A DNA stretch of 64,000 nt from Nitrospinaceae bacterium (lineage in GTDB: Bacteria; Nitrospinota; Nitrospinia; Nitrospinales; Nitrospinaceae). The stretch spans positions 52,598 to 116,597 of the forward strand of contig JANQEK010000043.1 in assembly GCA_028278405.1 (NCBI GenBank), in the 5' to 3' direction. Shown here piece after piece: positions 44,960 through 55,100 of this stretch (the first letter of the stretch is position 1; each line of letters opens with the position of its first letter). Below the pieces are notes generated by a model. That model was not told where the DNA came from. It did no database searches and saw only the letters and a program-made list of their open reading frames with translations. Position numbers and translations under genes: made by a program.

Positions 44960-45799
44960 TTACACAACAGTCAGCGGGACTTGTTCGGAATCGAAGAAGG
45001 TGGTGATGTCGCTGAAGCGGATACCGGCGAGCTCGAGAGTGGTGGTGATCTGCGAGCTGTTATAGACGAGGTTCCACAACCCGTTGCCCAGTTCGGACAG
45101 GTTGTCGATAGTCTGGCTGAGTGCATCCTCGCGCAAAACGCCGAACAGGTCGAGTCCCGTCACCGCCCATTTGATGTTGATCTCCAGGCACCGATGATAA
45201 AACGCCAGCTCGAGTTGGACGGCGTTGAGGTGTCGGCGTAACGGATGCACGCGCCGTGCATCGGAAAATAACGCTTCAAAATCTTTTTCAATCGACCGCG
45301 CTTTCCATCCCGTCAACAGATAACCCACGCCCCGCCAGTCGAGCAATCGCAATTGCTGCACGTAATCCGTAACGCGGTCGACCAGGTCCCCGGACATGTA
45401 AGGTGCCAGGTGCAGTTGGGGATGTTCTTTTTGCTTGAGGTCGTTCAGACCCGACAAATCTTTGTACAGTTCCCTCAAACAAGTGTTGAGGTGGGCGATG
45501 GTGACCGGGTCGTCGGGTTGGCGCGTGTCTTTCAGCGAATGCTGAACGACGTCGAGGTTGCGGTCGGCTTCCTCGGAAAAATTGATCTCCGGCAAATCCA
45601 GCAGGCGATTAAAACTTTTCGGAGACAGGGCGGGATCGATTCCGGACTGCTCGATCAGCCATTGCCGTCCCTTGCGGATGCGGAGCACTTCGCGCAGGGT
45701 TTCGACCAACAGGTCCAACGGTTCGCCGGACTGCTCGAACGGCGTCAGGTCGGTACCCTCACTCAGGATCTTCTGTAGAATGCGTTTTGGGTCGCGCAT
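44960..45799 (-). CDS. Helical protein of unknown function
   Basis: The 279-residue soluble protein is predicted to be mostly helical, without signal peptide, membrane helix or Cys pairs. Charged and hydrophobic residues alternate evenly (LLVETLREVLRIRKGRQWLI, HLNTCLRELYKDLSGLNDL), giving true coding character. I see no catalytic motif and recognise no family. It is convergent with the isoaspartyl peptidase gene and runs towards it. Its own upstream neighbour is the ankyrin gene, 40 bases away on the same strand. Confidence 0.55.
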   Translation of the reverse strand: MRDPKRILQKILSEGTDLTPFEQSGEPLDLLVETLREVLRIRKGRQWLIEQSGIDPALSPKSFNRLLDLPEINFSEEADRNLDVVQHSLKDTRQPDDPVTIAHLNTCLRELYKDLSGLNDLKQKEHPQLHLAPYMSGDLVDRVTDYVQQLRLLDWRGVGYLLTGWKARSIEKDFEALFSDARRVHPLRRHLNAVQLELAFYHRCLEINIKWAVTGLDLFGVLREDALSQTIDNLSELGNGLWNLVYNSSQITTTLELAGIRFSDITTFFDSEQVPLTVV

Positions 45800-45839
45800 T
45801 CTGGAATCATATCAAAGACGTGATGCGGAAGATAAAGTT

Positions 45840-48155
45840 TTATTGGGAAAGATGCTGTTCTAATATTTTCGTGGTTTTTGCATGTCCTCGGGACTTTGCC
45901 CTGTCCAGGGCCGTTTCATCTTTTTTGTTTTTGACGTGGATGTCGGCGCCTTGATCCAAGAGGTATTGCATCACTTTCGGGTTTCCTGAATTGGCGGCTT
46001 CCAGCAGAGGGGTATAGCCGTTGTTGTCGGCGGCTTCTAGGTCGGCTCCTTTACCCTGGAGAAGCTTTACGGTTTGGATTGATTTAGAAGTTTGTTTAGG
46101 CGGCACATACAACATGGCCATATGCAGAGGAGTTTTGCCTTTCCCGTCGCGCGCATGAATGTCAGCGCCCTTGGAAATCAACCACTGCACCGTTTCCAAC
46201 GAATGATATTGAGCCGCCAGATGGAGAGGCGTGGTTTTATTTTTGTCAGCCGCTTTAATGTTCAAACCTTTCCTTGAAAGGAATTGGGCGACGTCCAGCC
46301 GGTTATGTTGTGCTGCGGTGTGGAGGAGGGAACGGGATCCCTTTTTGGTTTTAATATGCGCTCCTTTATCCACCAACCATTGAACCACCCCGATGTTTCC
46401 CCTGTGAACGGCCAGTTGAATGGGGGAAGTATCTTGAAAACCCGGCATGGACGCGTTGACATCGGCACCGTTACGAATAAGAATTTTGGCTATCTCAAAA
46501 TAGTCCCTGTCGATGGCTCTCATTAGGACGGTACCCCGAGAACTTTGGTAGTTGGGATTCGCGCCGTTTTTCAGCAGTAAAGCTGCCACATCTTTTGATC
46601 TTGCATTGAATAAAGGAGTTTCACCCCCTGAGTTCACGGCATCGACTTTGGCACCATGATCCAGAAGTAGTTTGACCATTTTTGGGTTTTGTTGGGCGAC
46701 AGCTTTATGAAGAGGTGTTGCTTCTCCCTGGTCAGGAATAACCTGATTGACGGATTCCCCCAGCGCCAAATGTCTTTTGGCCATGTGAAGATCGTTATTC
46801 ATGACCGCAATATCCAGCCAGGTTGTATTTCGAATGAACCCGCCATGAACGCCATGTATTGTGGGGGGTGAGGTGAACTTCCGGAGTTTTTCTGCCTCCA
46901 AAAGGACATCGATTGTATCCTTGTGTTTGCCGGCAAAGGCCAGGTCGATGGGCGTTTGTCCCTGATTGTTTTTGGCTTTCTCGTTGGCTCCACGAGTCAG
47001 AAGATATTTTGCCATTTTGTGTTTCCCTGATTCAGCCATCTTATGGAGAACGGTGGCTCCATTGGAATTCTTTGCCTCGAGATCAGCTCCCAGGCTTAAG
47101 AGCCCGCCTATGGCATCGTGTGAAGGGATTTGGGTGGTCTTATGGAGGGGTGTTTCCCCGAGTTTGTCCCTGGCTTCGATATTGGCTCCCTGGGAGATCA
47201 GCCATGCAAGCATATCCATATTCACGTGAGCAGCCGCAATATGGAGAGGTGTTCTTCCTTCACTGTCTCGGTCATCGATCGGAATGCTTGCTTGAACGAC
47301 TTCTGCCATATTAAGAGGGACAACCCCCTCCGGATAAAATGTTTCTATGGGAATTCCCGATTCAATGACTAATCGATTGATTATAGGATCACGATAGCGA
47401 CGTGCAACCTGGTGAAGCAGAGGCATTTTGAAGGCGGGGTTTCTCAAATCCGCGCCATTTTTTATCAGGAGCCGGACCATGGAAGGGTTTTCCATGTAAA
47501 TGGCTTCTTCAATAGGAGTACGCTGATGTTTGCCGGAAGGTGCGTTGATATCCGCACCGTGCTCAATCAACAGTTGAGCGATTTGCAGCTTTCCCAGATT
47601 GACGGCTCGAAGGAGTGGCTGGCTTTTGTGGTTGGGCTCGGCCCCATGCTCAATGAGAAGCTTTGATGTTTCATAGGAGTTGGACACATATAAAGGAGTG
47701 CCTCCGTAACTGTTCAGAGAATTAATTTTTGCGCCGTGCTCCAGAAGAAGTTTTGTAATATAAGCATGTTTTCGATTGGTCGCTATATGAAGAGGAGTGA
47801 GTAGGACATTTTTTTTTGCAGCAGGATAATCCGGGTTGGCGCCGTGCTCCAAAAGAAACTTCGTGATATTCGCGTGACCATATTCGACTGCTATATGAAG
47901 AGGAGTAAGGCCTTGATCCTTCTCAACGGCATTAATATCCAGCTCTTCGCCGAAATATTCCTTCAGGGTGTCGAGGTCGCCTGTATGCGCGGATTCATGA
48001 AGCCAGGTCCATCCTTCCGGCCTCTTGTCATAATCCCCCCAGCCGTTCAGCTCCATATAAAGCAGGCATCGGTCCCCCCAAGCCGTTTGGAAGTAAACAA
48101 ACGACAGAACAAGGAACAATCCGCTCAAAGCTATGAGGCGAGTTTTTTTCTGCAC
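45840..48155 (-). CDS. Secreted ankyrin-repeat protein, 771 residues
   Basis: The GTG start at 48155 lies behind GGAGG. A signal peptide (RLIALSGLFLVLSFVYFQTAWG) precedes a short linker and then about 20 ankyrin repeats of about 33 residues, in two blocks. Consensus units such as GLTPLHIAVEYGHANITKFL and LLEHGANP are clear. The first block runs from about residue 85 to 430. A second starts near residue 450, opening with TWLDIAVMNNDLHMAKRHLA. Ankyrin arrays bind proteins. Export to the periplasm or beyond suggests interaction with envelope or outside partners. No catalytic domain is present. Confidence 0.9.
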   Translation of the reverse strand: MQKKTRLIALSGLFLVLSFVYFQTAWGDRCLLYMELNGWGDYDKRPEGWTWLHESAHTGDLDTLKEYFGEELDINAVEKDQGLTPLHIAVEYGHANITKFLLEHGANPDYPAAKKNVLLTPLHIATNRKHAYITKLLLEHGAKINSLNSYGGTPLYVSNSYETSKLLIEHGAEPNHKSQPLLRAVNLGKLQIAQLLIEHGADINAPSGKHQRTPIEEAIYMENPSMVRLLIKNGADLRNPAFKMPLLHQVARRYRDPIINRLVIESGIPIETFYPEGVVPLNMAEVVQASIPIDDRDSEGRTPLHIAAAHVNMDMLAWLISQGANIEARDKLGETPLHKTTQIPSHDAIGGLLSLGADLEAKNSNGATVLHKMAESGKHKMAKYLLTRGANEKAKNNQGQTPIDLAFAGKHKDTIDVLLEAEKLRKFTSPPTIHGVHGGFIRNTTWLDIAVMNNDLHMAKRHLALGESVNQVIPDQGEATPLHKAVAQQNPKMVKLLLDHGAKVDAVNSGGETPLFNARSKDVAALLLKNGANPNYQSSRGTVLMRAIDRDYFEIAKILIRNGADVNASMPGFQDTSPIQLAVHRGNIGVVQWLVDKGAHIKTKKGSRSLLHTAAQHNRLDVAQFLSRKGLNIKAADKNKTTPLHLAAQYHSLETVQWLISKGADIHARDGKGKTPLHMAMLYVPPKQTSKSIQTVKLLQGKGADLEAADNNGYTPLLEAANSGNPKVMQYLLDQGADIHVKNKKDETALDRAKSRGHAKTTKILEQHLSQ

Positions 48156-48281
48156 ATTCCCTCCTCGACTTAAGGGTTATGTGTTCCGGAACTTGACTAG
48201 AATAAGCGATCAGCCGGGAATAAACAAAGCCAAAATTGGCAATGGAAATGTTAGGGCAGGAGTAATAACTGTTTAGAGGTG

Positions 48282-48893
48282 CTAAATATCACCCCGCTGG
48301 ATGAGGACGGATATCTCAGAGGAAAGGTTTTTTTGCAGGATACTCTGGATGGCCATCAGGGTGCCGGATTCCGCTTTCGAGCAGCTCCCGCAGGCGCCCT
48401 GGTAACGGATGCGCAGGACGTTGTCTGCAAACTCCTCGATCAGGACATTACCGCCGTCCGCCGCCAGCAGGGGACGGATATTCTCATCCATGTAGGCGTC
48501 GATGACTTCCGCCTTGATGGAATCGCTGAACGTATCGAATTGTTCAAGGTCCACTTCGTCGAGGATGGTTTTTTTCTTTTCTCCCGTTTCCTCGGCATTG
48601 TCGTAATAGACCAGCGATTCCTCGATAGTCTGGATGACGGGGTCGATCAGGAGTTCCCATTCCTCGGCGGAGTCGAGGGTGACGGACACGAAGCGATCCT
48701 GGATGAGCAACGCGGAGACGACGCCGAAACTGAACATCGTTTCCGCAAACGGGTCGCCTTCCGCTTCGAACTCGTTATTGAACGAGCGCATGCCCTGGGC
48801 AATCGCCTTGGTATTGAGATTGAACTTGAGAGCCGCAGGGTTGGGAGTCGGTTCCGTCGCCACAACCATGAATTTTTTCTTCTGAGCTTCCAT
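48282..48893 (-). CDS. NifU/Nfu-type iron-sulfur scaffold
   Basis: The 203-residue protein joins an Nfu N-terminal domain (VVATEPTPNPAALKFNLNTK, FAETMFSFGVVSALLIQDRF) to a C-terminal NifU domain with RPLLAADGGNVLIEEFAD and the CxxC pair GACGSCSKAESGTL near residue 175. Nfu proteins assemble and pass on [4Fe-4S] clusters to target enzymes. Length fits the Nfu class rather than NfuA of gamma-proteobacteria. It stands alone between the ankyrin gene and tRNA-Leu. Confidence 0.92.
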   Translation of the reverse strand: MEAQKKKFMVVATEPTPNPAALKFNLNTKAIAQGMRSFNNEFEAEGDPFAETMFSFGVVSALLIQDRFVSVTLDSAEEWELLIDPVIQTIEESLVYYDNAEETGEKKKTILDEVDLEQFDTFSDSIKAEVIDAYMDENIRPLLAADGGNVLIEEFADNVLRIRYQGACGSCSKAESGTLMAIQSILQKNLSSEISVLIQRGDI

Positions 48894-49149
48894 TGGGTTT
48901 CCTTAAAGACTTGTATATAGAATAGCCGATCCGGGGAATCGCTGAAAGGGCTGGTTTTAAGCGTTTCGTGATTAGATGCGGGCGTGGGACAATGGATTCA
49001 ATTCCTTCAATCGGCGCTCCTACGCAGAGGGCGAATTTTCTTACGCCGAGCGACATATTCCGGTTGAAATCGAACGGTTTCCTTGTATCTGCAGGATTGG
49101 TTTTTCGTCGAAAACCTGATACATTTCCGAGGCCAGCGTAACACTGCGA

Positions 49150-49236
49150 GCGAGGGTGGCGGAATTGGTAGACGCCCAGGACTTAAAATCCTGTGAGGGA
49201 AACCTCGTGCGGGTTCGATTCCCGCCCCTCGCACCA
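49150..49236 (+). tRNA. tRNA-Leu (anticodon TAA)
   Basis: The 87-base gene has a 7-bp acceptor stem (GCGAGGG with CCCTCGC), discriminator A and encoded CCA. The anticodon stem CAGGA/TCCTG has loop CTTAAAA with anticodon TAA, and the long variable arm (TGAGGGAAACCTCG) is that of a class II tRNA. The T arm contains GGTTCGATTCC. It reads TTA leucine codons. A recombinase fossil lies 1.9 kb downstream, so it may have been an integration target. Confidence 0.97.
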
Positions 49237-49410
49237 AATAAATAAAGATCTTTTAAACTCTAACCTCTTTTCTATTATTTTGAGTTTGTGTGTAATTCCT
49301 GCGTGATTATGTCAGGAAAACTTATCTGTGGATGACTTTGTTGTGCCACCATCGGCCAGCAGGAAACGGCCAAAAGCGGACATTAAACACAGTTAGGCGG
49401 AATTCACTCT

Positions 49411-51081
49411 TTATCCGTAATACTCCTTGCGGAACGACTCGATCAACGTAGACGTATCCTCTTCAAAGACACCCATGGAGGTGAGCACAGCACGGCCGAT
49501 CTGGAGGCTCGCTTCAAATGTTTCCGAAATGGCAATGGTTGCTCCGGCCTTCAATAACTGATCGCAGTGTTGCCGGTCACGTCCACGTGCGTGGATGGAA
49601 AGGTCCGGATAATGTTGCCTCAGGATATGGACCAGTCGTAAGGAAGGCACTGCCTGGTCAAGCGTGCAAACCAACGCGCCGGCCCGCTCGGCATCTGCCG
49701 CCTTAAGTACATTGACTTGGCTGGCATCACCGTAAAAAACCGAGAACCCGTCCCGCCTTCCTTCCAGCACGCGGTCTGCATTACTTTCAATGGCAAGATA
49801 AGGCACATTACCGGTTTGAAGAATCTTTGCGATTCGTCGGCCCACGCGACCGAAGCCTGCAATGATGACGTGTGATTGCCCCCCTTTAATATGTGTGGTA
49901 CTTACATCATGTTCATCGCCCGTGCGGGTAATTCGCTTGCTCAGATATTCGCCAAAGTTAGCCATCAATGGTGTTGTAACCATGGTTAGCGCTATCACCA
50001 GTATTAGGAATTGGAAAATATCTGCCTCCAGAACGCCGCTTGTCACGGCCAGCCCAAAAATTACGAAACCGAACTCACCGCTCTGCGAAAGCAATAAAGA
50101 AACTCGTGTGGCATCTGGCGTGCCGGTACCTATTAGCCGACATAGGACCCAGAGAATGGCGGACTTGATCAGCAGCAGTCCAAATACCATTCCGGCAATC
50201 TCAACGGCGTATCCTCCGATCAGACTGAAATCGATGGACATTCCGACACCCATGAAAAACAGACCCAGCAAGATGCCGCGAAACGGCTGGATATCCGCAA
50301 TCACCTGGTGCCGATAATGGGAATCTGCCATCATCAACCCGGCAAGAAATGCGCCCAGCGCCAGAGACAGACCCACTTCTTCCATAAGCCAAGCGGTGCC
50401 AAGCACCGCGAACACAGCTGCAGCGGTAAATACCTCTGCCGTCCGGCTAGTGGCCACCAGCCGTAGGACCGGGGAAAGGAAAAACCGACCCACAAGGATG
50501 ACGATAGTAATAACAAGCACGGCCTCCAAAAAGGCAAACTCTATCCCATGCAGCAGAGTGTCGTCAGCGGCGAGCAGAGATACCAGCGCCAGTAATGGCA
50601 CTACCGCCAAGTCCTGTAGTAGAAGTACGGAAAATGCCGTGTGACCGTGACTGGATCCCATTTCACCGCGCTCAGTCAAGATTTGAAGCCCAAATGCCGT
50701 TGATGAGAGCGCCAAACCAAAACCAACAATCACTGCGGTGCTGAGCGATTGTTCGAATAACAGAGCCAGGCCCATGATGATAAATCCGGTTATCACCACT
50801 TGTGCGGTACCTAGACCGAACACCATACGCCGCATCGACCACAAACGGTCAGGCTTCATCTCGATGCCAATAATGAATAGCAGGAAAATGACTCCAAACT
50901 CGGCGATACCCTGAATATCTTCAATTTGGTTGATGAAACCAAATCCCCAGGGACCGACAACGACACCAGCAGTCAGGTAGCCCATTACCGAACCAAGCCC
51001 CAGCCGTCGGAAAAGTGGCACGGCGACGATTGCCGCCGCCAGCAGGATTAGGATGTCTGTGAGGTAGTGAGTTTCAATCAT
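49411..51081 (-). CDS. CPA2-family K+/H+ antiporter with RCK (TrkA-N) domain
   Basis: The 556-residue protein has about 12 membrane helices (CPA2 transporter core, residues about 5-375) and a cytosolic RCK domain. The NAD-binding loop HVIIAGFGRVGRRIAKIL lies near residue 405, with VFYGDASQVNVLKAADAERA after it. This is the KefB/KefC/YbaL architecture, a potassium or sodium efflux and proton exchange system gated by nucleotide or thiol ligands. No KefG-type partner is near. The region between it and tRNA-Leu is noncoding. Confidence 0.9.
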   Translation of the reverse strand: MIETHYLTDILILLAAAIVAVPLFRRLGLGSVMGYLTAGVVVGPWGFGFINQIEDIQGIAEFGVIFLLFIIGIEMKPDRLWSMRRMVFGLGTAQVVITGFIIMGLALLFEQSLSTAVIVGFGLALSSTAFGLQILTERGEMGSSHGHTAFSVLLLQDLAVVPLLALVSLLAADDTLLHGIEFAFLEAVLVITIVILVGRFFLSPVLRLVATSRTAEVFTAAAVFAVLGTAWLMEEVGLSLALGAFLAGLMMADSHYRHQVIADIQPFRGILLGLFFMGVGMSIDFSLIGGYAVEIAGMVFGLLLIKSAILWVLCRLIGTGTPDATRVSLLLSQSGEFGFVIFGLAVTSGVLEADIFQFLILVIALTMVTTPLMANFGEYLSKRITRTGDEHDVSTTHIKGGQSHVIIAGFGRVGRRIAKILQTGNVPYLAIESNADRVLEGRRDGFSVFYGDASQVNVLKAADAERAGALVCTLDQAVPSLRLVHILRQHYPDLSIHARGRDRQHCDQLLKAGATIAISETFEASLQIGRAVLTSMGVFEEDTSTLIESFRKEYYG

Positions 51082-51131
51082 GTCTCAACAGATTCAAAAT
51101 GATGCTACTTTATTCCGTTTTTCCAATTAAT

Positions 51132-51329
51132 CTATTGCCCTTGAATGTGTTTCCCGTTTTGGTGGCAATACCGTTCGGCTTTTATTAAGGTTTTATGCTC
51201 CGAAGTTCTATTGACCGTGTGAAGATTAACACCCGCTAGAGCCAAATGAGTAATTGTTGTATGCCTCAACGTGTGTGGGGTGATCAGTTTTGGGTCCGGC
51301 CCTGCTTTTTCATTGCCAGCATCGTTACT
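51132..51329 (-). pseudogene. C-terminal fossil of a tyrosine recombinase (phage-type integrase)
   Basis: A 65-codon frame without a start codon encodes KLITPHTLRHTTITHLALAG, followed by VNLHTVNRTSEHKTLIKAER and YCHQNGKHI. This is the integrase catalytic end: H-x-L-R-H-T with the second catalytic Arg, the second His in SEHKT (normally SGHKT), and the catalytic Tyr in RYCH. The upstream domains are missing, with a stop codon at the 5' edge. It is a degraded remnant of an integrating element, between a KefB-type gene and an IalB gene. Confidence 0.8.
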
Positions 51330-51352
51330 TCAGACGAGGTGTAAAGGCTGGG

Positions 51353-52096
51353 TTACCGGATTTTTTGATAGGCTTCGGCAAATCCGGTAAGCGGTACCGG
51401 CAAGGACATCGTCTTTTTGGCCAGGCTTTGAAACGACACGGTCAATTGCTTCCCGTTTTTCATCGCATCCAACATATTTTCCGATATGGGAGTCCCAGAG
51501 TAGCAGCCGTTGACGTCGCAGGTCTGCACATTTAATTTCATAGACATGTTTTGATCCAGCTGCAGGGCAATGCCGGCCGGCAGAAACAGGCCCAGGGGAA
51601 GATGGATCATCATGGCCGGCGTACGCGATTCTGCAGGGACCCGCACAACGATGGACAGGAGCCGCTGCTGGGTCTTCGTCACAACAAGGGTTTGCTCGAT
51701 TTTACAATCGAGGCCTTTGCCGCGGCCCTCTGCCGTGCAGTTGGTGACCCAGCCCGAGGGCGGTTGTGCGCCGGAATTCTGTGCCACCTGCATATTCTTC
51801 GGTAAATTCTGAGCGACCTGAATATTCTCTGGCGAATCCTGTGGAACTTGAGTTTCTTTCGGTGAATTCTGATCGACTTGAATTTTCTCGGGCGAGTTCT
51901 CTGCGATTTCAGTTTTCTCCGGTGGTTTCTGAGCTTCCAGGTTGTCACTCTCTGCCGGGTTTAGAGTTTCAGAGTCTGTCGGGGAAGATTTTTGTGCATG
52001 AGCGGTGCAGCCATAACAAACCAGAAAAAAACCCACCAGAGCGGTTATGAGAAGGGCCGAAGATCGTTTCCTCTTAACACGGCACGACAAGCGCAT
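51353..52096 (-). CDS. IalB-family (invasion-associated locus B) exported protein
   Basis: The 247-residue protein has a signal peptide (SALLITALVGFFLVCYGCTA; Cys30 may be lipidated). A Pro/Glu/Gln-rich linker contains a decapeptide repeat (residues 62-108). The C-terminal IalB domain has WVTNCTAEGRGKGLDCKIEQ, PLGLFLPAGIALQLDQNMS and KLNVQTCDVNGCYSGTPIS, with two Cys pairs. IalB proteins are periplasmic or outer-membrane proteins best known from alpha-proteobacteria, so its presence here suggests transfer. It lies 75 bases after the giant autotransporter gene on the same strand. Confidence 0.85.
   Translation of the reverse strand: MRLSCRVKRKRSSALLITALVGFFLVCYGCTAHAQKSSPTDSETLNPAESDNLEAQKPPEKTEIAENSPEKIQVDQNSPKETQVPQDSPENIQVAQNLPKNMQVAQNSGAQPPSGWVTNCTAEGRGKGLDCKIEQTLVVTKTQQRLLSIVVRVPAESRTPAMMIHLPLGLFLPAGIALQLDQNMSMKLNVQTCDVNGCYSGTPISENMLDAMKNGKQLTVSFQSLAKKTMSLPVPLTGFAEAYQKIR
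51773..51913 (-). repeat. Decapeptide-coding repeat array in the IalB linker
   Basis: Five 30-base units encode a decapeptide of form (I/T/M)-Q-V-x-Q-(N/D)-S-P-(E/K)-(E/N), residues 62-108. The first and last copies are diverged or partial. The array forms a flexible Pro-rich spacer that places the IalB domain away from the membrane or cell wall, and copy number could vary. Confidence 0.7.
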
Positions 52097-52171
52097 GTTC
52101 AGGTCTCCAATGATTGAAAAGTTATTGCTATGCAGGTTCGCTGTTTTACGTTTCTCTCGTGGATACCGAAC

Positions 52172-55100
52172 TTAGAATGGCGCTTTGATCTTGAGGCTGC
52201 CGCCATGTTGTTCCGTGTTGGAAGAGAATCGTCCCTCGTAGTTCAAGCGTAGAACTATACCGGAAGCACCAAGAAAATCAAAGCCCACCGTCACTTCCCC
52301 AAAGGTTTCGTCGATATCCCCGATAGCCGTGAAGGGAGCGACACCCACCGGTGCACCCTGAAAAACGGCCGTGATCTCCGGAGTTGAATCCCCGACGAAC
52401 TGGCTCAGGCCGGCCTTGACGAACGGTCGGATCAGCATGCCGTTTGCACTGGCGATCTCGGCGCCGACTTCCACAGCCGGTTGTATGGTGAAATAAACTT
52501 CGGAGTGACTTTGCACCAGGAGGTTGGCTGCCCCGGCACCTGTTTCACTGAAGCTGCCGAGTTTTACGTAGGTGACACCGGCATCGATCATCGGCAACAC
52601 GTACCAATTGGTCTGCTCGAAGGCCTGAGCGATGCGGAAATGCGATGAAATAAAACCGATTCCCTGGTCGCTTCTTGCAATAACACCCGGTACCGGCAGA
52701 TTGACAAAGCGTGCGCTATCGTACCAGCCAAAGCCGCCACTCAGCGCCGCCGAGAAAATGGTGGCGCCGTAGCGTCCCTTGAGGATCAGGCCGCCCTGCA
52801 ACTGGTCGCCTTCCGTATCGGAAAGGCCCTCGACCTCGAGATTGCTGTTCTCATAAGACAATCCGAACCCCAGGTGGTAGCGGTCGCTGATCTGCCATTG
52901 CATACCGCCGGCGATTCCAAATGTAATTTCGTCGAAACCGAGATTCGCCGAAGTGGTATCGCGTTGCAGATTGCGTCCCGTAAAACGCATCCAGCGGCAC
53001 TGGCCTTCACGCACGAAACGGTATTCACCGGCACGTTCCCGGCAACTCAGCATGGCGTTGCTGAAATCCATGTTGGAAAGAAAGGTTTTGCTCTGAGGCC
53101 CGGTAAAAACCTCCGGCGTCAGTTGATTGTAAGCGGCCGCCAGGCTCTGGGCGTCGGGCAGTGCGATAAGCGTGGCAACTATGGGTGCGAAGCTCGCAGA
53201 CCCGCCGGCCAGCTGAATCCTGTTGATATAATCACCCATCAGCGTCTGATTGCCGTTGATCCCGACTCCCTCGGGAGAGAAGTCGATCTTGGTGCGCAGC
53301 ACGGCATCCGTGGCGTTGGGGAACAGGAGATCATGATTAATGATCACTGATGGGGCGGAATCAAGAACGATGCCGGAATCTGTCATGCCGCCGGCACCCG
53401 ACACGATGATCGCATCATTCGTTCCGGGCTTGGTAAACCCATCGTTGATGATGTTGACAAAAGCCTCTCCGTTAAGGTTGGCGGTGCCGCTGGCGATGAT
53501 GCTATCGGTGACACCGGTTTCTCCGTTCAGGTCCACGTTGTAAAGGCCCGTGGCTGTTTGCACGATATTGCCTCTGAGATTTGCAGTCAGCGTATTTTCG
53601 TCGTCGCCTGGCGTCAGCTTACCCTCGTTGGTTAGAGTTCCCCCGACACCCACTTGTGCTCCCGTGATATAGGTCCCGTCCGCCTTGTTGTTGAAGAAGT
53701 TATTTCCGGCTCCGAGGTCAATGTTGCCGATGATAGTGCCGAAGTTCTCTACTGTTTCATTGCCGCCCGGGTGCGTGGCATCGCTGCCGGTTCCAAGGAT
53801 AGCGAACCCGCTTTCGATTCCGCCGAGCGTTGTGATGAGTCCATTGTTGGTGATGGTGTTGTCTTTACCGTCCACCACCCAAATACCGACACCAATAAAC
53901 TCTCGGTTGACGTCGATCACCTGGCTTCTGCCGCCGCGGACGACTCCGTCAGCGCTGTTGATAGAAATCGTGATATTGCCGTTGTTGGCATTGTTGACGG
54001 CACCGCTATGGGCAAGGATGCCGACCGAACCGAGCCCACGATCCTCGTCCCCATCCTCAAGCACCTCGCCGGTCAGGATTGAGCTGTTGAGCGTTACATT
54101 GACCGGTCCTGCCATGCCAGTGCCACCGGCACTCTGAGCGAAAATACCGGTAGCATTGTTGCCGGCCGTTATGATGTTGCCGGTGAGATTGACATCGACC
54201 AGACCGGAATTGCCGGCATCTCCAGCGCTGCCGATTTGCCATGACAGCAGGCTCAGCACAGGTAAGTCATTGCCCAGTTCACCCAGAACACCGCCGCCAC
54301 CGCCCACGCTCTGGGCGAAGATGCCTGCGGCGTTGTCACCATGAGTGATGATTTCGCCATCAACATCGACGTCGACAACACCGCCGTTGCCGCCGTTACC
54401 CCCGCTGCGCCCGAGGGCCAAACCAATACCGACGTTGAGACCCGGAATGGTGACGCCGGGAATCGGTGTATCAATATCGGCTGCCAATGCCCTGTCGACA
54501 TTACCGGCGATACCGCCGCCACCGCCAACGCTTTGAGCGAAGATACCGTTGGAAGCGACGCCAAAGGTTTCGATCGTTGCGCCTCCAAATTGGTTCACCG
54601 TGACATTGCCGCCGTTACCGGCTGAACCGCCCTCACCGCCGAGGCCGAGCGTCCCGGTTGCGCCAATCGCGGCCTTGCCGCCGACACCGCCACCGCCGCC
54701 GATACTTTGGGCGAAGATGCCGTTGGAGTTCGAGCCGCGGGTGATGATGTTCTTGTCGTTATTGACTTCAACGATCCCGCCGTTACCGCTCGAGCCGGCA
54801 CTGCCGCCGACCACTGCCTGAAGATTTTTGTAAAAGGAAACCGAGCCGACCGGGATGGCGGCCAGTTCTACCGGTACGGGCAGGATTTCACCCGAGCCGA
54901 GAATGCCGTTGCCGCCGGCACCACCTCCGCCACCTACGCTCTGGGCATAAATACCGTCAGAGACATCGCCGAAGGTTTCGATTTCGCCACTGTTGTTGAC
55001 CGTTACATTTCCGCCGTTGCTGGCGCCACCGCCATTGCCGCCGATGGTCACGCCGAGTTGGAAGTTGTTCTTGGCGGATGCCGGAGCGTCGCACAGCGCA

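Noticed and set aside
49007..49237. Open frame with GAGIEPARGF and RILSPGRLPIPP
   Set aside because: It lies antisense over tRNA-Leu. Such frames are a well-known false protein made from tRNA complement sequence.
49355..49385. GGCCAAAAGCGGACATT-like sequence downstream of the KefB-type gene
   Set aside because: It resembles a scattered intergenic word I recall in other bacteria, but one copy in the window cannot support a repeat family.
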